Part shown: piece after piece, positions 58,144-64,000 of the stretch | Layout of the letters: the number at the start of each line of letters is the position of its first letter | Numbering within the stretch: position 1 is the first letter of the stretch | Source of the DNA: Bacillus_BA songklensis | GTDB taxonomy: Bacteria; Bacillota; Bacilli; Bacillales; Bacillaceae_H | Direction: 5' to 3' | Length of the DNA: 64,000 nt | Assembly: GCF_042649685.1 (NCBI RefSeq) | Contig: NZ_JBHRZT010000067.1 | Span: forward strand, 186,001-250,000 | Translations under genes and position numbers: made by a program | The notes under the pieces: model-generated | What the model was told of the DNA's origin: nothing | Database searches by the model: none | What the model saw: only the letters and a program-made list of their open reading frames with translations

Positions 58144-59541
58144 TTAGCCAATCCACTGTTTGACAGTTGGAATTCTTCTAATCACTAACCAATCTAGAGC
58201 TAATACCATTAATAAAGATACTCCCACCAGAGGAAAGATGATACCCAATATGACAATAATCACCGTTACCCATTTCAACATGTTAAAATCGTTTGGCAAA
58301 GATGGAGCACCTAGTTTTCCGGTTGGTCTTCTCTGCCACCACATAATGAAACCACTTACTGAGATTCCAATCAGAACAAGGCATATGACAAGATCAAGTA
58401 ACTGGTTAGCTAGTCCAAAGTAATGACCTTCATGTAAGGCAACTCCAATAGAAATAGCTTTAGCCAAAGGACCATAATCTTCAAAGCGCAAGTCTGCCAG
58501 CACTTTACCACTGTATTGATCGATGTGTAAGGTTGCCTGGCCTTCTGGCTTATCAGGAGAGACAGAAACGGTATAGACACCCGTTTCTCCTTGGGGGAAA
58601 TTGATGCGATACCCTGGTTGTATCTTGTTATCATTGGCTATTTTCATAATCCTTTCAACAGGAAGGGTTGTCATACCATTTTCATTCGATTGTGGTACAG
58701 GCATTTTTTCAGCAGCCCATGGTACTTCCTTAACTACATCTTTTGTTGGAATAACCGATTTCGGAACATTGCCATCCCATAATCCAGACGGATAGCCGGT
58801 CTGAGTTGCGGTAGCTACTCGATTAATCATATCCCCCCATAAACCCGACCACGGGAGTCCCGTTAAAATAAAAATAGTAATGAACAATGAGAACCAAAAA
58901 GCCGGGACTGCGTGAAGATCTCGTAACATCGTTCGTTTGCCTTTGAAGAATCTAGGAATGAACGTACCAAATAAAGATTTTGTTTTCCGGGGCCACCATA
59001 AGTAAATGCCTGTTATTAATAAAACCATTGCCCAACAAGCTGCAAGTTCGACTAACCTGTCACCCATCGTTCCCATCATCAATTCGCCATGCAGTTCTTC
59101 AATTTTATTCATTAATTTATCACTGTCTTTGAGTTCACCAACAACCTCCCCATTGTATGGATTTACAAAAATGGTCATGCTTTCGTCTTTGTTGAGAATT
59201 CCAATTTCAGATGAACGATCCGCCTCAACTGGAGGTTTATATCGTGTAATCGTTGCATCCGGATAAGATTTTTCAACTTTTTCAATTTGTATGGATGGTG
59301 ATAATGGTCGTTGACCTGCTTGTATATAGTAGTAATCTTGATACATCATGTTTTCGATTTGCGGCTTAAACAAGTAGATAATCCCGGTTATGGCGAGCAT
59401 AATAACAAATGGCGCAAAAATAATCCCCGCATAAAAGTGCCAACGCCAAACAGCCTTATACAAATGCTTAGCCTTTGAAGAATCTGTTTTCATAGAATTT
59501 GCGGTTACATCGTCGCGTTTTTCTTGTCTGATTGCAGTCAT
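58144..59541 (-). CDS. PepSY-domain membrane protein
   Basis: A 465-residue protein of the PepSY-associated TM family, with four main helices (AVWRWHFYAGIIFAPFVIML, WAMVLLITGIYLWWP, FWFSLFITIFILTGL, LDLVICLVLIGISVSGFIMWW) and two external PepSY-like stretches. Histidines in ELHGELMMG and ALHEGHYFG are conserved in members proposed to reduce or move iron/heme or copper. The ATG follows GGAGAAGG. It is monocistronic. Its position next to a nos remnant and metal-starvation genes fits a metal-related role, but substrate is unknown. Confidence 0.82.
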   Translation of the reverse strand: MTAIRQEKRDDVTANSMKTDSSKAKHLYKAVWRWHFYAGIIFAPFVIMLAITGIIYLFKPQIENMMYQDYYYIQAGQRPLSPSIQIEKVEKSYPDATITRYKPPVEADRSSEIGILNKDESMTIFVNPYNGEVVGELKDSDKLMNKIEELHGELMMGTMGDRLVELAACWAMVLLITGIYLWWPRKTKSLFGTFIPRFFKGKRTMLRDLHAVPAFWFSLFITIFILTGLPWSGLWGDMINRVATATQTGYPSGLWDGNVPKSVIPTKDVVKEVPWAAEKMPVPQSNENGMTTLPVERIMKIANDNKIQPGYRINFPQGETGVYTVSVSPDKPEGQATLHIDQYSGKVLADLRFEDYGPLAKAISIGVALHEGHYFGLANQLLDLVICLVLIGISVSGFIMWWQRRPTGKLGAPSLPNDFNMLKWVTVIIVILGIIFPLVGVSLLMVLALDWLVIRRIPTVKQWIG

Positions 59542-60028
59542 CTTTCTAACCTTCTCCCCTTTAGATATAAATGTGTTGATATAAATGACGTTTTAAGTAT
59601 ATCTTCGATCTGTGAAGTCTTAATGAGTTCTTTGTGAAATCTTTCAACACATTTAGGGTTTGGTTCATGTTTTTGACTTGCACAAACAAGAACGATGTTA
59701 ACTAAGGTTAGCTGAGGTATAAAATTAATGTAGAATAGCATAATTACTATAGTTTTATCATAGATTGCTGTGCTAAACTATCTTCAATACCTTCAATAAA
59801 TTGATAAAGCTTTCTTTTATTCCTTGGTAGAGAAGCCACAATATTCCTCGCAAAAATCTCCATCATTTTCTCATTCATTACAAACGACCATCTTTCCTTT
59901 AGTGTTCAAAATCATTTATACCCAACTTTTGGGCTGGCCTTTCTATAATCTTCAAATGGCATTCTTAACATATATCAAACAGGAACTTGTAAGCACTACA
60001 CTCACGATGTTCCTGTCGCTCCACCTGC
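59542..60028. other. Intergenic, no gene seen
   Basis: The PepSY promoter region lies at the left. A weak dif-like string at 59676-59703 (ACTTGCACAAA, CAAGAA, CGATGTTAACT) was noted but not accepted. A hydrophobic rightward frame around 59824 has no ribosome binding site. Confidence 0.35.
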
Positions 60029-60298
60029 TTACCAGCTAGATTTTTTAACCCCAGGGATCTGCCCCTTATGTGCTAATTCACGAAAAGCGATACGAGACAT
60101 CTTAAACTTTCTTAAGTAGCCTCTAGGTCTCCCAGTAACTTGGCAACGGTTATGAAGCCTAGAAGGTGCTGAGTCACGAGGAAGCTTACTTAATGCAGCA
60201 TAATCCCCTTTTTCTTTTAATTCTCTTCTTAAATCCGCATATTGTTCTACCATTTTTTGTCTCTTGAGCTCTTTTGCTACTTTGGATTTCTTTGCCAC
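60029..60298 (-). CDS. rpsN: 30S ribosomal protein S14, zinc-independent (C-) type
   Basis: An 89-residue S14: SRLHNRCQVTGRPRGYLRKF with MSRIAFRELAHKGQIPGVKK at the C-terminus. The four-cysteine zinc site of the 61-residue C+ form is absent (only one Cys). In Bacillus this paralogue (RpsNB/YhzA) is induced by zinc starvation so that ribosomes can release zinc. The ATG follows AGGAGG. No obvious Zur box immediately upstream; a repeat separates it from the SufU-like gene. Confidence 0.93.
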   Translation of the reverse strand: MAKKSKVAKELKRQKMVEQYADLRRELKEKGDYAALSKLPRDSAPSRLHNRCQVTGRPRGYLRKFKMSRIAFRELAHKGQIPGVKKSSW

Positions 60299-60439
60299 TT
60301 ATGTTTGCCTCCTAAATGTTCTTAAATAATCATAATAGTTTTCTTAATGAACGGGTGCATTAATGAAAGATAAACTCAATAAAATATAGCTCTTTGCTTC
60401 TCATAAGTTCAAATATGTTACTAGACAGAAGATACAAGA

Positions 60440-60549
60440 GAGGATGACTCAAAAGGTATAAAAAGACATACCTTTTGAGTCATCCTCCTGAAAGGGACCC
60501 GTCATGAAAATCCTGCAAAATCAAAGAATTCCGTGACGGATCCTTTCAG
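60440..60549. repeat. Composite palindromic repeat, modules A and B
   Basis: Module A GAGGATGACTCAAAAGGTAT ... ATACCTTTTGAGTCATCCTC (60440-60487) then module B CTGAAAGGGACCCGTCA ... TGACGGATCCTTTCAG (60488-60549). It is nearly identical to the copy at 36891-36989, with the shared trailer GTAAAGATCAACTTTTG. Confidence 0.85.
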
Positions 60550-60555
60550 TAAAGA

Positions 60556-61014
60556 TCAACTTTTGCCATTGATTAGAGACTTATGGGACAGCCTCGACAG
60601 TGTTGACTTGATAAATTGGAGTCTGATTTTTGCTTTGTTACATTGATTATGGGAGGAATAACATCGCATCTTACTTTTGTAAAGTAAGTAATCGATAAGC
60701 GTAATTCTAGCTTTTAACTGATGTACTCTCTGTAGAGATAAGCTGTCACCCAAATCCATCTCATCTGGTATCTTTCCATGCCGGATTAGCTGTTCAAATC
60801 CTTTTCTAAGAGACGTAATTTCTTTTAGAGATTTATTCTTAATAAGCTCTGTCATCATGGATGCGGATACCATACTAATGCTCCACCCTTCCCCAAGAAA
60901 GGTTACCCTTCTTACCTGATCTTGTTCTAGATTCACAGATAAAGTCATGACATCCCCACATGTCGGATTCTTATGAGTTTTTGAACAATTATCATTTGGG
61001 AGAAACTTTTTCAT
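60556..61014 (-). CDS. SufU-like protein lacking most zinc/active-site cysteines
   Basis: A 152-residue SufU/IscU-fold protein. The first site is kept (NPTCGDVMTLSV, Cys and Asp) but GEGCSISM of SufU is GEGWSISM here and ARIKCATL is ARITLIDY, so two of the three cysteines are gone. The N-terminal about 30 residues (LYRQVIMDHYKNP region) are also missing, replaced by MKKFLPNDNCSKTHK, and the C-terminal 30 residues are new. It lies leftward of a perfect Zur box and before rpsN(C-). Either a decaying copy or a zinc-independent variant used under zinc starvation. Confidence 0.6.
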   Translation of the reverse strand: MKKFLPNDNCSKTHKNPTCGDVMTLSVNLEQDQVRRVTFLGEGWSISMVSASMMTELIKNKSLKEITSLRKGFEQLIRHGKIPDEMDLGDSLSLQRVHQLKARITLIDYLLYKSKMRCYSSHNQCNKAKIRLQFIKSTLSRLSHKSLINGKS

Positions 61015-61231
61015 TCTTAATTATCTGACTCCGCCACGTCCAGTCGGATACAGTACCATGAGTAAATGTTTCGTCCTATCCATTTTGTAGATTTGTGAAT
61101 AAAATCCAAATAGATTGTCCCCTTTAGTAGGGGTTCCTTTTTTGGCTCTAAGGTCAGTGAAATAGATAACTGAATATTGGATATCTCTTTGTGCACCACT
61201 AGTGTTCACCAGTATAAAAAACAGAAAAATA

Positions 61232-61259
61232 TTGACAATATTTAACACCGTGGTATAAT
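61232..61259 (+). promoter_or_regulatory. Promoter of cntKLM
   Basis: TTGACA at 61232-61237 and TATAAT at 61254-61259 with a 16-bp spacer, directly ahead of the Zur box. Confidence 0.75.
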
Positions 61260-61275
61260 TCGTTTAGAAATGAAT

Positions 61276-61296
61276 AAATCGTAATTATTACGATTT
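61276..61296. promoter_or_regulatory. Zur box, perfect 21-bp palindrome
   Basis: AAATCGTAAT, T, ATTACGATTT: perfectly symmetric and identical to the Bacillus Zur consensus. It overlaps the expected transcription start of cntKLM, so the operon should be made only when zinc is scarce. Confidence 0.93.
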
Positions 61297-61347
61297 GTCA
61301 GGTGCTCATGAAGCAAATAAAAAATATAAGTGTAAAGGGTAGTTGTG

Positions 61348-62181
61348 ATGAAACGGGAAATAGATTTTATAAAATTTAATCCAACACAAAATATGACAAT
61401 TCTTGTTAAAACTAATTATCCAGTTGAGGAGTATGAGTACATTGCTTCAAAAATTATGTCATATGACAGCGTGTATGCTGAACAAGTAGGTTTTATAGAA
61501 AAACCGATAAATAATAAAGCTACTGCACATCTACAGATGGCTGGAGGTGAGTTTTGTGGTAATGCTTGTATGGCATTGGCAGCTTTTATTGCATCTGAAA
61601 AAGGACTAAAGCAAAATGACTTGATGGAAATATTATTAGAAGTTTCAGGCACGGACAGATTGATAATGTGTCAAGTAAGAAGAAATTCAGATGAATATTA
61701 TTGTCAAGTTACTATGCCTATTCCCAAACAGATAGAACAGAGAACAATAAAGTATGATGGGGACGATTTGGATATTATTATAGTGAGATATCATGAGTTT
61801 ATACATATTGTGATAGAAGTGGAGGAATTTAGTAGGACAGTGAGGGAAAAAGCGCAATCATTAGCAAAGTTGCTTGGAGTAACTTTAGGTGCTAACTTGA
61901 TCGGCATTTTATTGTATAAATCGAAATCTGATGAATTGGCTCCCCTCATTTATGTCCCACATCTAGATAGTATGATATGGGAAAGGGGGTGTGGTTCAGG
62001 TACAGCCTCCTTAGGAGCCTATCTAGCTTGGAAGAATAAAGGGGAGATTGTTGCAAAGATTAGGCAACCCGGTGGCACTATTAATGTAGTTGCTAATTGT
62101 CATGAAGAAGAATTAACAAGTCTTAAGATTGAAGGATCCGTCGGAATAGTAGCACAAGGCAAAGCTTTTATAGATGTTTAG
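61348..62181 (+). CDS. cntK: Histidine racemase of opine metallophore synthesis (CntK)
   Basis: A 277-residue diaminopimelate-epimerase-fold protein. The two catalytic cysteines are in GGEFCGNACMALA (near residue 71) and ERGCGSGTASLGAYLA (near residue 213). CntK turns L-His into D-His for staphylopine-type metallophores. The ATG at 61348 follows AAAGGG; a GTG lies one codon earlier. It is first in a Zur-controlled operon with cntL and cntM, 27 bp to the next gene. Its length matches staphylococcal CntK (about 273). Confidence 0.88.
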   Translation: MKREIDFIKFNPTQNMTILVKTNYPVEEYEYIASKIMSYDSVYAEQVGFIEKPINNKATAHLQMAGGEFCGNACMALAAFIASEKGLKQNDLMEILLEVSGTDRLIMCQVRRNSDEYYCQVTMPIPKQIEQRTIKYDGDDLDIIIVRYHEFIHIVIEVEEFSRTVREKAQSLAKLLGVTLGANLIGILLYKSKSDELAPLIYVPHLDSMIWERGCGSGTASLGAYLAWKNKGEIVAKIRQPGGTINVVANCHEEELTSLKIEGSVGIVAQGKAFIDV

Positions 62182-62208
62182 TTATCATATTGCATTGGGG
62201 TGAAATGA

Positions 62209-63003
62209 ATGATTGCGTTAAAAACTTTTCAAGAATCTTTAAGTGAGTTTTCAGAAAGATTTGATGATTTAGCAGAAAGGTATGATCATACAATCAATAA
62301 TTGTTCAGAGTTAGAGATTTTAATAGATGACTATTCAAAATTCATAACAAACGAGAGGAATGAAGAAGCTTGGGAACAACTAGAACTACAAGAATCCAGT
62401 GATTTGAATCAACTTGTGATGGATTTAAGAAAAAAATCGGCACTTTGTGTTGCTATTATGGAGAAATATCGTGCATTGAAATTGCAGGATGGAAATGCTG
62501 AAATAGCCGATTATTTTAAAAATATAGAATCATGTATTGAAGAAGAGTTTGGTAGTTTTCAAATCACTTCTGAATCAAAAGTATTATTAGTGGGCTCAGG
62601 TTCATTTCCAATGACACCATTATTAATTGCTAAGCGAACTGGAGCAGAGGTTGTTGGCATAGATATTGATGATGAGGCTATTAAACTTGGACGAAACGTT
62701 GTAAAAAGATTGGGGAGTGGATTAAACATTAGATTAGAAAAAATATCAGTGGAAGATCTTGATTTTACGAAAGACGTGACCCACATCATCTTTAGTTCAA
62801 CTGTCGAAAGTAAATATGACATATTGGACCAATTATATGCATTGACGAATGAAAATGTAGTTGTGGCTATGAGATATGGTAATCGGTTGAAGTCTTTGTT
62901 TAATTACCCATTGAGAGAGGTGGATGAGCAAAGATGGAAGTTGGTTGAAAATATAATACGTCCAGATCATGTGTTTGATATTGCATTGTATAAAAAAGTA
63001 TAG
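62209..63003 (+). CDS. cntL: Nicotianamine-synthase-like enzyme CntL
   Basis: A 264-residue SAM-using aminobutyryl transferase that adds the aminobutyrate moiety of SAM to (D-)His. The SAM site is VLLVGSGSFPMTPLLIAKRT near residue 128 and EVVGIDIDDEAIKLGRN follows. An N-terminal helical bundle (residues 1-110) is typical. It lies between cntK and cntM, as in Staphylococcus. The ATG follows GGGGTGAA. Length matches CntL (about 271). Confidence 0.9.
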   Translation: MIALKTFQESLSEFSERFDDLAERYDHTINNCSELEILIDDYSKFITNERNEEAWEQLELQESSDLNQLVMDLRKKSALCVAIMEKYRALKLQDGNAEIADYFKNIESCIEEEFGSFQITSESKVLLVGSGSFPMTPLLIAKRTGAEVVGIDIDDEAIKLGRNVVKRLGSGLNIRLEKISVEDLDFTKDVTHIIFSSTVESKYDILDQLYALTNENVVVAMRYGNRLKSLFNYPLREVDEQRWKLVENIIRPDHVFDIALYKKV

Positions 63004-63033
63004 CTTACTTGCTTGTAAGAAAGGGAGGTTTTT

Positions 63034-64000
63034 ATGAGTGATTTTAAGCGAGTCTTACTATTAGGAACTGGTCCTACATCAATTCAACTTGCTGTAAATT
63101 TAAAAAAACTATTGAATTGCTATGTAGGAATTTCTGGAAGAGAATCTGTTCGTTCAGAAAAAGTCTTTGCGGCGCTTAAGCAAAGTGACCATCTAATTCG
63201 TGTGGGCGTTCAAAATGAAAAGCATCGACATATGGAAGGTGAATGCTTCGTTGATCAAGTTTTTAAAGGATATGGAACAATTAAGGGTGACTGGGATACC
63301 ATTATTTTTTCTGTAACAACAGATGCCTATATTGAAGTATTAAAGCAAATTAATGATGAGCTTTTAAAACAAGTAAAATGTATTGTTCTAATTTCTCCAA
63401 CTTTCGGTTCAAATAGCTTAATAAGTAACTATATGAACTATCTTAATCCTGATGTGGAAATTATTAGTTTTTCTACGTATTACGGCGATACACGATGGAT
63501 ACACGATAAACCACCCAATAATGTTTTAACAACAGCGGTCAAGAAAAAAATTTATATAGGCTCCACATACTATCCGTCTAAGAACGTCGACAGACTATGT
63601 AAGGTATATGAAAAATTAGGTATCACTCTAGAAATTATGAAATCTCCGATTGAGGCGGAGACAAGAAATATTTCTTTATATGTACACCCACCGTTGTTTA
63701 TGAATGATTTTTCATTAAGTGCAATATTTGGAGAGTTAGATACCAAGAAATATGTATACAAAATTTATCCTGAGGGGCCCATTACGCAATATTTAATTCG
63801 TGATATGCTGGCCCAATGGAAAGAAATTATGAATGTTATAGGGAAAATGAATATACAAAGTATAAATTTACTTAAATTTATGACAGATGATAATTATCCG
63901 GTGAGATTGGAAAGCTTATCACGTCATGATATAGAAAATTTCAATCATTTAGAGACTATTCATCAAGAGTATTTATTGTATATACGTTATACCTCACTAT
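63034..64000 (+). CDS. cntM: Opine metallophore dehydrogenase CntM (runs off the window)
   Basis: At least 322 residues of an NADPH-dependent dehydrogenase that condenses the CntL product with an alpha-keto acid (pyruvate or alpha-ketoglutarate). The nucleotide site LLLGTGPTSIQLAVNL is at residues 8-23, with VLISPTFGSNSLISNYMNYL near 120 and HPPLFMNDFSL near 228 typical of the family. The ATG follows AAGGGAGG. About 110 C-terminal residues lie outside. Transport genes (cntA-F type) are not in the window. Confidence 0.9.
   Translation, partial: MSDFKRVLLLGTGPTSIQLAVNLKKLLNCYVGISGRESVRSEKVFAALKQSDHLIRVGVQNEKHRHMEGECFVDQVFKGYGTIKGDWDTIIFSVTTDAYIEVLKQINDELLKQVKCIVLISPTFGSNSLISNYMNYLNPDVEIISFSTYYGDTRWIHDKPPNNVLTTAVKKKIYIGSTYYPSKNVDRLCKVYEKLGITLEIMKSPIEAETRNISLYVHPPLFMNDFSLSAIFGELDTKKYVYKIYPEGPITQYLIRDMLAQWKEIMNVIGKMNIQSINLLKFMTDDNYPVRLESLSRHDIENFNHLETIHQEYLLYIRYTSL

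Noticed and set aside
59676..59703. Ninth dif-like site (ACTTGCACAAA, CAAGAA, CGATGTTAACT)
   Set aside because: Both arms match dif at only 8 of 11 and the invariant TTATG of the right arm is lost; no hairpin beside it.
61021..61248. 75-codon leftward frame upstream of the SufU-like gene
   Set aside because: It overlaps the cntKLM promoter, has no convincing ribosome binding site and shows no recognisable domain.

Overview
The window looks like a chromosomal segment of an endospore-forming member of the Bacillaceae, mostly of moderate to low GC. The evidence is Bacillus-type regulatory sites (Fur, Zur, MntR and PerR palindromes), GGAGG ribosome binding sites, sporulation-type small proteins (YjcZ family, YhjR-like ferritin, GerA fragments), a c-di-AMP (ydaO) riboswitch and AhpCF/MntABCD/CstA proteins of Bacillus type. 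Four runs of N mark assembly gaps (7202-7357, 7936-8170, 46775-46932, 58057-58066), so reading frames across them cannot be trusted.

Left third (1-21.3 kb), mostly conserved metabolism and metal transport: cstA; two small hypothetical genes; two convergent FMN azoreductases; a metallo-beta-lactamase-fold hydrolase; the MntR-controlled mntABCD manganese importer; a c-di-AMP riboswitch with its terminator ahead of a 35-residue membrane peptide and a tandem-CBS protein; a truncated haemoglobin; an acyl-CoA ligase; an MFS carrier; and a Fur-controlled divergon with a ferredoxin-NADP reductase and a broken heme monooxygenase on one side and a siderophore ABC importer on the other.

Middle (21.3-47.7 kb), a plasticity zone where intact small operons alternate with gene wrecks and repeats. 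Intact: ArsR/AHSA1 pair, FMN lactate-oxidase-type enzyme, DUF1659/DUF2922/YvrJ cluster, MFS exporter, ferritin-like protein, L,D-transpeptidase, cardiolipin synthase, an XRE-TPR regulator divergent from a 13-codon hydrophobic ORF, a second MBL hydrolase and ahpCF with a PerR-like box. Broken: GerA (twice), a sigma-54-type regulator, an M19 dipeptidase, a Zur-controlled COG0523 GTPase, a quinone reductase, GNAT enzymes and a zeta-toxin-like protein.

Right third (46.5-64 kb), assembled by mobile elements. An IS630-type element and several ends of an IS6-type element bracket (i) a c-di-GMP-I riboswitch followed by an NSS transporter and a group II PLP decarboxylase, with an opposing chemoreceptor, and (ii) icd, whose last codons are supplied by an IS6 terminal repeat. 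A deleted nosDYF remnant and a PepSY protein follow. The window closes with a zinc-starvation locus: zinc-free ribosomal protein S14, a SufU-like protein lacking two of three zinc/active-site cysteines, and a perfect Zur box before cntK-cntL-cntM, the staphylopine-type opine metallophore biosynthesis genes (cntM runs off the edge).

The most unusual pattern is a set of eight 28-bp sites between 22.5 and 56.6 kb, all in one orientation, that match the Bacillus dif site architecture (11-bp XerC-type arm, 6-bp centre, 11-bp XerD-type arm TTATGTNAACW). Most lie directly beside a terminator-like hairpin and several bound small gene modules. They may be Xer-recombined cassette junctions. Several families of dispersed palindromic repeats also occur. 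These identifications come from reading the sequence; no database search was run.
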